From XYB1-FULL-44-23 sp964502885 (lineage in GTDB: Bacteria > Patescibacteriota > Microgenomatia > CAZETR01 > Amesbacteraceae), in NCBI GenBank assembly GCA_964502885.1, contig CAZCXU010000003.1, positions 1 to 64,000 of the forward strand: DNA of 64,000 nt, given 5' to 3'. Every line of letters starts with the position of its first letter. The first letter of the stretch is position 1. Positions 28,220 through 38,065 of this stretch are shown piece after piece. The notes below the pieces were generated by a model, which was not told where the DNA came from, did not search any database, and saw nothing but the letters and a program-made list of their open reading frames with translations. The translations under genes and the position numbers were made by a program.

Positions 28220-29904
28220 CAGTCTTTTTCAAAAGTATCTGCCCCAGTATATCCCAATTCCTGTTGTTTTCTATATGTGTTTTCCAGTTGTCTCATTCGC
28301 CCCAGTCTTTCCTCATCTCCGGAAAAATCTATAAACCGCCTCATCGGTTCTACCAGTTGCGGATCAATCTTGTATAGCTCCAAAAACATGTCTACTGCAA
28401 TTCGCCTGTAACCCGAATGTCCGGCCGGGCCAGCTCTAAGCGGTAGCATATGATAAAACTCGCGTAAGTTTGCCGTGATCGACCAACGCATCAGGTTTCC
28501 AAAACCCACCACATATCCAGACCCTTCCGGAGACACTTGCTCACTTACTTCGGCATATAGCTCCTGTCTTTTTTCCATATGTTCAGCATAAATTTCTGTC
28601 AGTTTCCTACCATCAACTTCAATTTCCGTAAACTCTTTCGGTGTTGAATACCCCAATTCCATCGTAAACCACTGCCGCATCGGCGTCAGCATTCTATGCC
28701 TTTGCATATCCCGCCACTCGCCCACCGTACTCACCACCTCAAGTGTATACTGCGCCAGTTCAAACTCCCGCCCCGGTTTCTGTCTCCGATCAGTTCTCTG
28801 TCCTACGGCAGCTTCAATTATCTCCCGTCTTTCCGCATCACTCATGTTCCGCACCAACTCAACCGCTTCCTCAAAACTGACCCCAGTACCTAAATATGGA
28901 TACAAAGCTCCTGCTACCACCCGAGTGGCATTATCTTGGCTGTTCCACACCAACTTCACCCCCAACTCGGCAGGTGTCGCCTCATTCCTGGCCGACGACT
29001 CAGCTTCTACAATACTCTTTGCCTTTGCCTCCAGATTGCCAACCACCTGCTTCAGGTGTTCCTGTGCCGCCCCACCATACCTGGGATTGCCCACCCGCTC
29101 TGTCAAAGTTGGTAAGACTTTATCTGCTTCCTCCAGTATCTCCTCTCCCAGCCACTGCACTTCCTGCAAATTACTCGCCGCCATTTTATTGACCATGTGT
29201 TCCAGGCTCTGTGCAGACATCGTAAAACCCACATTCGTCAATGTCGCCATAGGCAAAAACACCCGCACCAAATCCAACGCCTTGGCTCTTACCGCAGCTT
29301 TATAAACAGCATCTTTCTCTTCATCTTTTTTGGGAATCTTATTTTGTAAATATTCGACTGTAGCCAAATATGCTTTCTGATATGTTTCAAAAGCCTCGTC
29401 CATCACCACTTCGTACCTTTCCCCCATTTCTTCATCCTGCATGATCTCTGGCGGCCGAAAATACAAATAGTGCCCATTCACTTTTTCTCCCAAATTTACA
29501 TACCGCGTCGATTTTTCTAAGTAAGCCCCCAGCCGCCCATCTTCAATAGCTTTTACCCCAAGCTGCGAGACCATCTCACACATCATCGAGACTGTTCCCA
29601 ATTGCAACACACTATCATCCCCAAACTCAGTCGTCACTCTCCGTAAAAGTACTCCCGCTTGCTCATCATTCCCAAAAAACTCTCTGACCCACACCTCTCT
29701 TAATGGTAATTTCGCTCGACTGTATCTGGCCATCAGCGCCACTACCACCTCGCTGCCTGTCATAAAGCTTGCCACTGGCGCGTCCACGTTAGTCACAATT
29801 CCACACATCGCCGCTCTCTGTTCAGGTGTCAGCTCATTGGAGCGGTACGGAATCCCCCTCTCCTTAAACCAATCCCTCTCTTTTCCTATCTTTCTCTCTG
29901 TCAC
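28219..29904 (-). CDS. Double-length ThyX-like thymidylate synthase
   Basis: 561 aa, against about 210-250 for classical FAD-dependent ThyX. Two ThyX-like halves can be seen. The first has the YLEKSTRYV part of the signature (128-136) but no RHR; the second has RHRMLTPMRQWFT (402-414) but no STRY. Both halves show the typical helix before the signature, and the first continues into RVFLPMATLTNVGFTMSAQS. The classical motif RHRxxSxNxxSxR is therefore divided over the two halves. Neighbours tmk, dut, glyA and folD strongly support dUMP methylation. Start codon is GTG. Confidence 0.8.
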   Translation of the reverse strand: MTERKIGKERDWFKERGIPYRSNELTPEQRAAMCGIVTNVDAPVASFMTGSEVVVALMARYSRAKLPLREVWVREFFGNDEQAGVLLRRVTTEFGDDSVLQLGTVSMMCEMVSQLGVKAIEDGRLGAYLEKSTRYVNLGEKVNGHYLYFRPPEIMQDEEMGERYEVVMDEAFETYQKAYLATVEYLQNKIPKKDEEKDAVYKAAVRAKALDLVRVFLPMATLTNVGFTMSAQSLEHMVNKMAASNLQEVQWLGEEILEEADKVLPTLTERVGNPRYGGAAQEHLKQVVGNLEAKAKSIVEAESSARNEATPAELGVKLVWNSQDNATRVVAGALYPYLGTGVSFEEAVELVRNMSDAERREIIEAAVGQRTDRRQKPGREFELAQYTLEVVSTVGEWRDMQRHRMLTPMRQWFTMELGYSTPKEFTEIEVDGRKLTEIYAEHMEKRQELYAEVSEQVSPEGSGYVVGFGNLMRWSITANLREFYHMLPLRAGPAGHSGYRRIAVDMFLELYKIDPQLVEPMRRFIDFSGDEERLGRMRQLENTYRKQQELGYTGADTFEKD

Positions 29905-29953
29905 TGGAGTTAGTTTTTAACACATCGCTTCCACACCCAATCAAGTCCCAAAA

Positions 29954-30382
29954 TTACTTACCCGTACTTCCAAAGCCGCCCCGACTTTTATTTTCCATTT
30001 TTTGTTTCTCAACAAAAACCATCTGTTCCTGTTTTAATATCAGCATTTGTGCCACTCTGGTTCCTTTTTTTATTTCCACTAACTCCTTAGTAAAATTCCA
30101 CGCCGCCAACTTCCATTCGTCGTATTCGCCACAATAGTCCCCGTCAATTATCCCCATTCCATTTACCGGCATTATGCCAATTTTGTGAGTGGAACTGCGT
30201 ACCAATAAAAGTCCAAAATATCCTTTGGGAATTTTTGTGACAATATTTAACGGCACATACCCCACTTCTCCTGCCTGAATACCTACGTCCTCTCTGGCAT
30301 ACAAATCCACCGCAGCTGCCCCCTTAGTCTTGTATTCCGGCAATGGCAACTCATCGTCAATTCGCTTTACACCAACTATCAT
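29954..30382 (-). CDS. dut: Deoxyuridine triphosphatase (dUTPase)
   Basis: 142 aa trimeric dUTPase fold. Motif 1 is AAAVDLYA, motif 2 is LLLVRSST, motif 3 is NGMGIIDGDYCGE, motif 4 is KKGTRVAQMLIL and motif 5 is RGGFGSTGK. Converts dUTP to dUMP, the ThyX substrate, and keeps uracil out of DNA. It overlaps the following kinase-like gene by 4 nt. Confidence 0.93.
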   Translation of the reverse strand: MIVGVKRIDDELPLPEYKTKGAAAVDLYAREDVGIQAGEVGYVPLNIVTKIPKGYFGLLLVRSSTHKIGIMPVNGMGIIDGDYCGEYDEWKLAAWNFTKELVEIKKGTRVAQMLILKQEQMVFVEKQKMENKSRGGFGSTGK

Positions 30383-30981
30383 TTCTTCGTCGTCAGCGCC
30401 AGTTTAACTACATTCCAAATTCTTCCTGCCACAGTCAAAATCGGCGCATCTCCCCCCACTCTCACCCAACCGTATTTATCCGCCATCTGCAAATAGTTTT
30501 TCCTCGCTCGATACCACTCCTCTTCGTCCTGCTGGTAAATATGCCCTTCTCCGGGTCGCAAATCCAATCTGCGGGGTCCATCAATAAGCACTGATACGTC
30601 AGGTTCCAAAAATCCGTTATTAATCTCCTCTAGCCGGGACATCGCAATCCCACGCGTAAGTCCCCACACCATTCCTGTACCTTTGTAGTCTTCTGCCACC
30701 ACCGTCACCCCGGATTCTAGCCACGATTTCAGAGTTGGTTCAAAATTCCTGCGATTTTCAGCAAAAAGCATCTGCATTTCCTCCTCATCTCTCACTGTAT
30801 CTTTTCCCCACAATACATTCTTCAGCTTTCTCCCTGCGTCATCCAAGTCATAAATCGGATATTCCAGACGTTTTACCGAATACACCCCTTCTCTTCGTAA
30901 TCGCTCTTCCAATAGCTCAACCTGTTTGGTTTTACCCACTCCGGACGGACCATACAACACTACAAACAAACCCCTATTCAT
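30379..30981 (-). CDS. Thymidylate-kinase-like P-loop kinase
   Basis: 200 aa. P-loop VLYGPSGVGKTKQ near residue 9 and a DR-like motif replaced by VVAEDYKGTGMVWG, with VSVLIDGPRRLDLRPGEG as the later strand and lid. It belongs to the dTMP kinase/deoxynucleoside kinase superfamily but diverges from the neighbouring Tmk. A deoxynucleoside salvage role or a second dNMP kinase are both possible. It overlaps dut by 4 nt and starts 8 nt after topA. Confidence 0.75.
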   Translation of the reverse strand: MNRGLFVVLYGPSGVGKTKQVELLEERLRREGVYSVKRLEYPIYDLDDAGRKLKNVLWGKDTVRDEEEMQMLFAENRRNFEPTLKSWLESGVTVVAEDYKGTGMVWGLTRGIAMSRLEEINNGFLEPDVSVLIDGPRRLDLRPGEGHIYQQDEEEWYRARKNYLQMADKYGWVRVGGDAPILTVAGRIWNVVKLALTTKK

Positions 30982-30989
30982 GTCTATGA

Positions 30990-32993
30990 TTATACTACTG
31001 TCGGCGCCGCAGGTTTAGGCTTTGTCCAGCTGGCAAAGTCACAGTTTGGATAATTGCTGCAGCCAAAAAAACTTCTCCTGGTTTTTGTCCGTCTCATAAT
31101 AACCTCACCCCCACATTTCGGACAAGGCATCCCCGCCTTTTCCACATAGTTGTTCTTGTAGTCACAATCCGGATACCGGCTGCACGCCACAAATTTTCCA
31201 AACCTACCCAATCTTATTACCTCCCGTCCTTCACCACACTTGGGGCAGGCATTCCCCGTCTCTTCTACCTCCACCTGTACCCGCTTTGCCGTCTCCGCCA
31301 CAGTTTGTAGAGTTTCTTCAAACGGTTTATAAAAATCGCCGATAACTTTCCTCCAATTCCTGGCCCCATTCGCAATCTCATCCAGATTGTCCTCCATCTC
31401 AGCGGTAAATCCATAATCTACAATCTTGGGGAAGTTGCCTACTAGAAAATCATTCACCGCAATCCCCAAAGATGTGGGTTTAAATCTCTTTTCAATTCGT
31501 TCTACATATTGCCTGTCCTGAATTGTAGACAAAATCGGCGCATAAGTGCTCGGTCTGCCTATTCCTCTTTCTTCCAGGGCTTTAATCAAACTTGCATCAT
31601 TAAATCTGGCCGGGGGTTGAGTGAATTTCTGCTCAGAAGCCACGTCCACAAAACTCAGTTCTTCTCCTTCCAATAGTTGCGGCAGATCATACTTACTTTC
31701 TTCTTCTTCATCCTCTTCTTCCTCATTCTTATTTTTCTTTCCCTGATTAAGGTATATTTTCAGCCAGCCATCAAAAGTTACCTGTTCACCCTTTGCTTCT
31801 AAACCATATGTTTTCTGCTCCACAGTAGCATTTACCGCCGCTTTGGTGTTTAGAATTCTTGCCTCCGCCATCTGGCACGCCACAAATCGCTTCCAGATAA
31901 GTTCATACAGCCTTTCCTGGTCTCGATTCATCTCCTCCGCCTGTAGTTTCACCATTTTTACCTGCGTCGGCCGGATAGCCTCATGCGCCTCCTGAGCTAC
32001 TTTCGATTTCGTTTTGTACATTCTGGGAATATCCAATCCGTACTCCCGTCCAAAAGTAGTGTTTATATAAGCACCCACTTCCCGCACCGCCTCAACTGCG
32101 AGATTAGTCGAATCGGTTCTGTGATAAGTAATAAAACCTTGTTCATAGAGCATCTGCGCCACCTGCATCGTCTTTTTGGCACTCCACCCGAGCTTGTTTG
32201 CCGCAGTCTGCTGCAGCATAGATGTAGTAAAGGGCGCCGGTGGTGACTTCACTCCGGCTTTTTGGGTTACATCAGCAACCCGATACTTGGCATTTCGCAG
32301 ATCTGCTACCACTTGCTGCGCCACTTCGCCGCTTGCCACCTCAAGCTTCTCTTCATTGAGCGCTACCAGGTTTACACTAAATTGCTTACTATCTCCCGCT
32401 CGCTTGGCAAGCTGCACCAATATGTTCCAATACTCTTCCGGCACAAATGCTTCAATTTCCCGCTCTCTCTCCACCACAAGCCTCACCGCCACACTCTGAA
32501 CCCGACCAGCAGACAGCCCTCTACGGACTTTTTTCCATAATAGTGGAGACAATTTGTACCCTACTAATCTATCCAACACTCTTCTTCCCTGCTGCGCTTC
32601 TACCAACCGCATATCCACACTTCTCGGGTGTGCCAAAGCCTCGCGAATCGCCGACTCCGTAATCTCATGAAACTCTATCCGCTTCATCTCAGCTTGCGGT
32701 TTATCCAATACGTTCACCGCATGCCAGGCAATCGCCTCTCCTTCCCGGTCAGGGTCAGTCGCCAGATAAATTTTCTTGGCATTCTCTCCAAGCGCTTTTA
32801 TCTCAATGATTCTCTCCTTCTGTTTCGCCACTGGTTCATAAATCGGCTCGAAGTCTTTCTTCACCTCCACTCCCAATTTTTTCTCAGGCAAGTCTCTTAG
32901 ATGACCATATGTAGCCCGCACCTGGTAATCGTCACCCAAAAAACGTGACAGTGTTTTAGCCTTGGTTGGCGACTCAACTAATACTAGATTCAT
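30990..32993 (-). CDS. topA: DNA topoisomerase I
   Basis: 667 aa type IA topoisomerase. Toprim begins LVESPTKAKTLSRFL with TDPDREGEAIAWH, the catalytic Tyr lies in GFITYHRTDST, and the C-terminal part carries two C4 zinc fingers (CPKCGEGREV ... CSRYPDC and CPKCGGEV ... CSNYPNC). An acidic run (KKNKNEEEEDEEEESKYD) sits between the core and the last core helices, which is a lineage-type insert. It relaxes negative supercoils. Confidence 0.97.
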   Translation of the reverse strand: MNLVLVESPTKAKTLSRFLGDDYQVRATYGHLRDLPEKKLGVEVKKDFEPIYEPVAKQKERIIEIKALGENAKKIYLATDPDREGEAIAWHAVNVLDKPQAEMKRIEFHEITESAIREALAHPRSVDMRLVEAQQGRRVLDRLVGYKLSPLLWKKVRRGLSAGRVQSVAVRLVVEREREIEAFVPEEYWNILVQLAKRAGDSKQFSVNLVALNEEKLEVASGEVAQQVVADLRNAKYRVADVTQKAGVKSPPAPFTTSMLQQTAANKLGWSAKKTMQVAQMLYEQGFITYHRTDSTNLAVEAVREVGAYINTTFGREYGLDIPRMYKTKSKVAQEAHEAIRPTQVKMVKLQAEEMNRDQERLYELIWKRFVACQMAEARILNTKAAVNATVEQKTYGLEAKGEQVTFDGWLKIYLNQGKKNKNEEEEDEEEESKYDLPQLLEGEELSFVDVASEQKFTQPPARFNDASLIKALEERGIGRPSTYAPILSTIQDRQYVERIEKRFKPTSLGIAVNDFLVGNFPKIVDYGFTAEMEDNLDEIANGARNWRKVIGDFYKPFEETLQTVAETAKRVQVEVEETGNACPKCGEGREVIRLGRFGKFVACSRYPDCDYKNNYVEKAGMPCPKCGGEVIMRRTKTRRSFFGCSNYPNCDFASWTKPKPAAPTVV

Positions 32994-33033
32994 ATCCGCT
33001 TAGCATATAGCCCAAAGTCTGTTTATTCAACCT

Positions 33034-33297
33034 TCAGCGTTCAACTTGTCGCTCTTTCTTCATCAGTTTTCCCATTTCTGCTCCTGCCGCAACAGCCATT
33101 CCCAGGCCTGCAATTGCAAAAATCCCCCCCATTAATTCAAATGCCGGGAAACTCAGCTCTCTACCAGCCGCCAATGCAATCAGCGCCACGCTCGTCAACA
33201 CAACATACCCCCAAATCTCTTTCAATAAATGACTGTTTCGCATGACCTCTCGTTGTCTGACTACCCTCCTAAACTCAGTTTCATTTCCATTTTGCAT
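33034..33297 (-). CDS. Small membrane protein
   Basis: 87 aa with two hydrophobic segments (YVVLTSVALIALAAG and FELMGGIFAIAGLGMAVAAG) between a charged N-terminus and a basic tail (KLMKKERQVER). Not recognised. It lies between topA and the penicillin-binding protein, in the same direction. Confidence 0.5.
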   Translation of the reverse strand: MQNGNETEFRRVVRQREVMRNSHLLKEIWGYVVLTSVALIALAAGRELSFPAFELMGGIFAIAGLGMAVAAGAEMGKLMKKERQVER

Positions 33298-33321
33298 ACT
33301 TAAATTATATCACCTTATAGG

Positions 33322-35106
33322 CTATTCTCCCAATCCCAATTTAATTGACCCATACGGATAAGTGTCTTGCACTTTAAAATATTCTGCCGCTATCTTTCGC
33401 ACCACCGGAGCCGCCACATCCGACCCCTCACCACCCCCCTCCACCAACACCGTCACTGAAATTTGCGGTTTCTCCACTGGCAAATACGCCGTCAACCAGC
33501 CATGTGTCTTCATCTTATTACTCACTATGTCCCAATACTCTGCGGTTCCTGTCTTACATGCAATTGTCGGCAACTCTCCCAATGTTGCTTCTGCGTATTC
33601 CGAAACCTCCCTGCCCGCTTTAGCCGCATCGTTCCAATCAAACAATGGATATGCGGTCCCGTCGGTGCTGCATGCGCTGACCATACCCTTCTGCACGATC
33701 TCCCAGGTTCCGACAGAAACCTCAACCTTGTCACAAGGCAAATCTTCCATCCCTTCCTCAAAACGCAATCTCAAAGCACATTTGTAGCCCCTCGTTGCCA
33801 TCACATTTGTCATTCGATTCACCTGAACAGGGGTGGAAAGCACATCGCCTTGCCCAATAGACACAATAAAAGTATCCCCCAAAAACCACTTTTCCCTTTT
33901 TGTTTCCATCTTCCAAGCAGGTACCGGAAGCAAGCCCTCGACCTCTCCCGGTAAATCAATTCCCGTCTTTTCTGCAAAGCCCACCCGCCGTGACCAATCC
34001 GCCAGTATTTCCGGACCCATCATCTCTCCAATTTTATAAAAAAAGGTATCTGTAGATCTGGCAATAGCCCTCGCAAAGCCAATCTGCCCCTCAGTAGCAT
34101 GTCGCTTGGTAAACAGCCAGTTGTAATACTCATATATACCTATTCGAATCACCCCCTCATCCAAAAAAGTAAACCCCGGCTTCACTTTGCCGGATTCTAT
34201 AGCAGCAATAGTCGTCGCCATTTTAAATGTCGACCCTGGCGGATACACTCCTCCGATAGACCTGTCAAACAGTGGTAAATTCTTATCTGTAAGAACTCGT
34301 GCCAATTTCCCTTCATCCACTCCTGGATCCGCAAACAAGTTCGGGTCAAAATTTGGCACAGTCACCAATGCCACAACAGTTCCCGTACCAGGCTCTGACA
34401 CCACTGCCGCCCCTTTCTTCCCCTTCAGTGCATCGTAAGCGGTTTGCTGAATTTCCACATCCAATCCCAACCTCAAATCCGTTCCTGATTTGGGTAACTG
34501 TGTCCCCAACTCCCGCACCAGATTACCCTGGTTATCCACCTCCACCAGTTTTCCACCATCCACTCCTCGCAGTTTTTCCTCATACACCATCTCCAACCCT
34601 GCCCGCCCAATCGTATCCCCAACTTCATATTTACCTCCTTGCTCCTTTAGTAGCCCCACCTCATCCTCTTTCACTTCGCCCAGGTATCCAACTACATTTC
34701 CCATAATTTCTCCATGCGGATATGTCCGCACCCACTCCGTTCGCACCCCCAGCCCATCTTTCTTTTCTACGGCCTTATTGTCTGCAAGTACCACCCCGTT
34801 TCTATCCAAAATTCTGCCCCTCGCCGCCGGCAAACGCACTTTTTTCACCCGATTTTCGTCCGAAAATACTTTGTACCTCGCCCCATATACGACCTGCAAC
34901 GTCACCAACCGAAACACCAACACTCCAAGCCCTAGAACTACTCCCAGCCACACCAGCCACCCCCGACGAAAATCCCGCTGTGGAGTATCATCTATCCGCG
35001 TCCGTCGCGACATACTGTCAGCTATCACAAAATCTCCGAAACCCACCCCCGGACGAAACCTTTTCCGCATACCTAAAAATACCACATTCCATTTAGATGT
35101 ACCCAT
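33322..35106 (-). CDS. mrdA: Penicillin-binding protein 2-type transpeptidase
   Basis: 594 aa class B PBP for cell-wall elongation. A membrane anchor lies at about residues 48-66, then the RGRILDRNGVVLADN dimer-domain motif, the serine motif STFK in YPPGSTFKMAT, the second motif STDTF, and the KTGTAEY motif. The neighbour mreB supports the elongasome role. The first 30 residues are basic and not conserved; an internal Met at MRKRF could be the start. Both genes are transcribed toward the left. Confidence 0.94.
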   Translation of the reverse strand: MGTSKWNVVFLGMRKRFRPGVGFGDFVIADSMSRRTRIDDTPQRDFRRGWLVWLGVVLGLGVLVFRLVTLQVVYGARYKVFSDENRVKKVRLPAARGRILDRNGVVLADNKAVEKKDGLGVRTEWVRTYPHGEIMGNVVGYLGEVKEDEVGLLKEQGGKYEVGDTIGRAGLEMVYEEKLRGVDGGKLVEVDNQGNLVRELGTQLPKSGTDLRLGLDVEIQQTAYDALKGKKGAAVVSEPGTGTVVALVTVPNFDPNLFADPGVDEGKLARVLTDKNLPLFDRSIGGVYPPGSTFKMATTIAAIESGKVKPGFTFLDEGVIRIGIYEYYNWLFTKRHATEGQIGFARAIARSTDTFFYKIGEMMGPEILADWSRRVGFAEKTGIDLPGEVEGLLPVPAWKMETKREKWFLGDTFIVSIGQGDVLSTPVQVNRMTNVMATRGYKCALRLRFEEGMEDLPCDKVEVSVGTWEIVQKGMVSACSTDGTAYPLFDWNDAAKAGREVSEYAEATLGELPTIACKTGTAEYWDIVSNKMKTHGWLTAYLPVEKPQISVTVLVEGGGEGSDVAAPVVRKIAAEYFKVQDTYPYGSIKLGLGE

Positions 35107-35217
35107 TCAACCTGACTACAGTGTTCACATGTGAGGTGCAACTAGTTTTCGCAACTCAACATAGACAGTCAACCTTAATTAATAATGCACGCCCTTCGCT
35201 GAGCGAGAATGCAGATT

Positions 35218-36300
35218 TTATCTCAACCCACCCACCACTCTCACCCGCTTCAACAATTCTTCGTCTTCCAGCACTCGTCCACAACCTCGCACCACAGCCG
35301 TCATCGGGTCCTCTGTGATCACTACCGGCATTCGCGTGTCTTCCGTCATCAATCTGTCGATTCCCGGAATCAACGATCCGCCTCCAGCCATCACGATCCC
35401 TCTTTCCAGAATATCCGCGACAAGTTCCGGAGGCGTCTCCTCAATTAGTTCCGCAGCTGCAGCTGTAATTTGTCGAAGTACCGGCAGCATCGCTTCCCGC
35501 ACTTCATCCGACGAAATTTTCAAGCTTCTCGGCAACCCCGTCTCCAAATCTCGACCCCGCACCACCATCATTCGCGTGCGCGTGCGCGAATCATCTGGCT
35601 CTCCAGTCACCGCAAACGCCGCCGGATGTGCATTCCCCAGTGTAATTTTCACCTCTTCAGCCGTCCGTTCACCCAAAAGCACGTTGTATTTCAACCGCAC
35701 ATATTGAATTATGGATTCATCCAATTCATCTCCTGCCACTCGAATAGACTTATTCTGAACCACACCCCCTAGAGAAATAACCGCCATCTCTGACGTCCCC
35801 CCACCAATATCTATTACCATCACCCCCCCGGCATCAGCAATAGGTAAGTTCGCGCCAATTGCCGCTGCCATCGGCTCCTCAATCAGATAGCACTTACGCG
35901 CCCCTGCAGACAAAGCCGCCTCCTGCACCGCCCGTCTTTCCACCTCAGTGACTCCCGACGGTATTCCCACTACCACCCGCGGCCTAGGCACTCGCGGGAT
36001 CAACCGACCTGACTCATGTACCATCAATATATAGTGCTTCAGCATTGCTTCAGTCGCATCAAAATCCGCAATTACGCCATCTTTAAGCGGCCGCAACGCT
36101 TCAATAGTAGCCGGAGTTCGTCCCAGCATTTTCTTTGCCTCCTCGCCTATAGCCAACACTTGTTTCGTCTTTCTGTGCCGGGCCACTACAGATGGCTCCC
36201 TGATCAAAATTCCCTTCCCCTTTACATGCACTAAAGTATTCGCTGTTCCCAGGTCGATACCCACATCATGCGATAGTAAGCCTAAAAAATAATCAATCAT
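35218..36300 (-). CDS. mreB: Rod-shape protein MreB
   Basis: 360 aa bacterial actin. Phosphate-1 DVGIDLGTANTLVHVKGKG, connect-1 and phosphate-2 MVIDIGGGTSEMAVI, and the adenosine motif GIVMAGGGSLIPGID. Polymerises under the membrane to guide lateral wall growth. mrdA lies 111 nt downstream. TATTAA is found 12 nt upstream of the start. Confidence 0.97.
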   Translation of the reverse strand: MIDYFLGLLSHDVGIDLGTANTLVHVKGKGILIREPSVVARHRKTKQVLAIGEEAKKMLGRTPATIEALRPLKDGVIADFDATEAMLKHYILMVHESGRLIPRVPRPRVVVGIPSGVTEVERRAVQEAALSAGARKCYLIEEPMAAAIGANLPIADAGGVMVIDIGGGTSEMAVISLGGVVQNKSIRVAGDELDESIIQYVRLKYNVLLGERTAEEVKITLGNAHPAAFAVTGEPDDSRTRTRMMVVRGRDLETGLPRSLKISSDEVREAMLPVLRQITAAAAELIEETPPELVADILERGIVMAGGGSLIPGIDRLMTEDTRMPVVITEDPMTAVVRGCGRVLEDEELLKRVRVVGGLR

Positions 36301-36385
36301 CCTAAGAAAGCTTAATACCTCAATTTGACAAATAACACAAGAGCCGCTAATTTAGATTCTCGCTCATATATACAAATTAAAAAAG

Positions 36386-36733
36386 TTGGCAATAGAATCT
36401 CCCTCAGATATCAGAATTCACCGAAATCCGGAGTTTTGTGAGGGCAATCAATACAGCCTCTTCATACAAGTTCCCGGGGGTAAACGACATACAATACTGG
36501 TAGTTTGGGGATTAACAGATCGTGTTGGAAATCCGACGCACGTCTCCCTCTTTGAACTCGCTATTGATTCTGGACACCTTTCCGGAGATCAAGAGCCAAC
36601 AGGAGGCGGCACTCTCGATCTGAACACCTACGAAATCTTCGGATCACTGCACTATGGCCAAGCTGACGCCGACGTCCAAGACAAATTTGCCAATTTTATG
36701 CGACGAAAAACTCCAGACGCGGATTGTAGATAA
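36386..36733 (+). CDS. Hypothetical protein of 115 aa
   Basis: The frame opens with a TTG at 36386; no better start is present. The protein has a beta-rich centre (YSLFIQVPGGKRHTILVVWG) and a loop of TGGGTLDLNTYEIFGSLHYG. No family recognised. G and C are about even on the plus strand here, unlike most plus-strand genes of the window. It converges on the nucleotidyltransferase gene, with a 4-nt gap. Confidence 0.45.
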   Translation: MAIESPSDIRIHRNPEFCEGNQYSLFIQVPGGKRHTILVVWGLTDRVGNPTHVSLFELAIDSGHLSGDQEPTGGGTLDLNTYEIFGSLHYGQADADVQDKFANFMRRKTPDADCR

Positions 36734-36737
36734 AAAT

Positions 36738-37115
36738 TCACTTGAGATTATTTAATACTTTCAAATCTACCGGAGAAGCTTCACCAAATCTTAATCGCTC
36801 TCTCGCCTCACTTCTGCCAATCACATCAATATCTATTTGAGAACCCCTTAATTTCTCTGCAAGTGCCACCCTGAGTTCATCTTGCTGCTGATCTGGGACA
36901 CTATCTGCTACGACCAAGGTCAAATCCATATCACTGGACCCCACCCCACGACGATACTTTGCCCCCGGCACTCTTCCCTCTTCCGACCTACTTCCCTGCA
37001 ACAACAACCCCTCGATCTGCCCGTCAGCCCCCGGAACTTTCTTAATCGCATCACGCAGCCTGCTGTAAGCTACAGACTCATCGACCCTCTCACCCCGTCC
37101 AACTTTGTCTTCCAT
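36738..37115 (-). CDS. MNT-like nucleotidyltransferase-domain protein
   Basis: 125 aa. The polymerase-beta-type signature is visible as LLLQGSRSEEGR and GVGSSDMDLTLVV, with a third acidic residue in SQIDIDVIG. Minimal nucleotidyltransferases of this size often act as antitoxins with a HEPN partner. No HEPN gene is next to it; the convergent 36386 gene lacks the HEPN RxxxxH motif. Target unknown. Confidence 0.7.
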   Translation of the reverse strand: MEDKVGRGERVDESVAYSRLRDAIKKVPGADGQIEGLLLQGSRSEEGRVPGAKYRRGVGSSDMDLTLVVADSVPDQQQDELRVALAEKLRGSQIDIDVIGRSEARERLRFGEASPVDLKVLNNLK

Positions 37116-37207
37116 AATATATTAGTAGTTCAATATAACAGTATCTGCCTCATTGACAAGATTCAAGTTCCACAAATAAAATACATTTATACAATCATCT
37201 TTGACCA

Positions 37208-38032
37208 ATGTTTGACCCCAATAGTAGCCCAGATTTGGAATTTTCTCCTCAACATGCTCCAAATTCTCAAGTAGAAAAAAAACTTTCAAAGGCTCACGGC
37301 AAGTCAGTGGGAAATTTTTTTAGTGGCATCTTCGGAGGAGCATCGGGCCACACGTCAAGTGGCCACGAAGGCCAAGGGTATATTTCTGGATACAACCCAA
37401 ATAACCCATCAGACGTGCAAGCCTACGCCGATCGGTATTTCGCAGGAGACACAGCCAAAGCCCACACTGCACTTTCCAATGCTGCCCACTCATCACACGA
37501 TTCCGGCGGCTCAGCACAAGAATCACGTTATTACGACCCGTTCAACTCTCAGGACGTAAAAGACTATGCAAGCGCACACGGAATATCTCACGTAGAAGCC
37601 AGAGCAGATTTACTGCATCAGCAATCACAGGATCACAATAATGGATCATCACCCGGCGGAGGCAGAGGCCAGGACCAACGTCAGCCGGATGAGTTTCGTG
37701 ATAGCCGTCAGGCAGCCACCCGGGGATCATTAGGAAGAGGTGCAACAATGGCAGCCTTCAGAGGTGGAGTCTTCGATGAAGAGGAAGGTTCCAGAAGCTC
37801 GGGAAGACGCGGAGACCAAATACATGGCAGTAGGCGCACAACAGGCAGTTCAGACTGGGGCACACACCCCAAATACAATCACGACTCCTCCGGAAGAGAC
37901 GACAGCTCAGGTCATGGTGGCGAAACATATCATCTAGGTGATTCAGTTTCAGGTCCAAACGTACCAACCGACGCAGGCACACATGTGGAATACGACGGTT
38001 TCGGTGGTTTCATAGTAGTCCCAGACAAATAA
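37208..38032 (+). CDS. Gly/Ser/His-rich protein with two internal repeats
   Basis: 274 aa, mostly low complexity (Ser, Gly, His, Asp, Arg). Two about 35-residue repeats stand out: YNPNNPSDVQAYADRYFAGD (62-81 and on to 97) and YDPFNSQDVKDYASAHGISH (109-128 and on to 143). Both share Y-x-P-x-N-x2-DV-x2-YA and a following Ala-rich helix. The C-terminal half is probably disordered. No signal peptide. Not recognised. Confidence 0.55.
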   Translation: MFDPNSSPDLEFSPQHAPNSQVEKKLSKAHGKSVGNFFSGIFGGASGHTSSGHEGQGYISGYNPNNPSDVQAYADRYFAGDTAKAHTALSNAAHSSHDSGGSAQESRYYDPFNSQDVKDYASAHGISHVEARADLLHQQSQDHNNGSSPGGGRGQDQRQPDEFRDSRQAATRGSLGRGATMAAFRGGVFDEEEGSRSSGRRGDQIHGSRRTTGSSDWGTHPKYNHDSSGRDDSSGHGGETYHLGDSVSGPNVPTDAGTHVEYDGFGGFIVVPDK

Positions 38033-38065
38033 CAACAACCCATACAAATCTTCTTAGCCCACTGT

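Noticed and set aside
36386..37115. HEPN/MNT toxin-antitoxin pair
   Set aside because: The nucleotidyltransferase is present, but the neighbour is convergent and lacks a HEPN RxxxxH motif.
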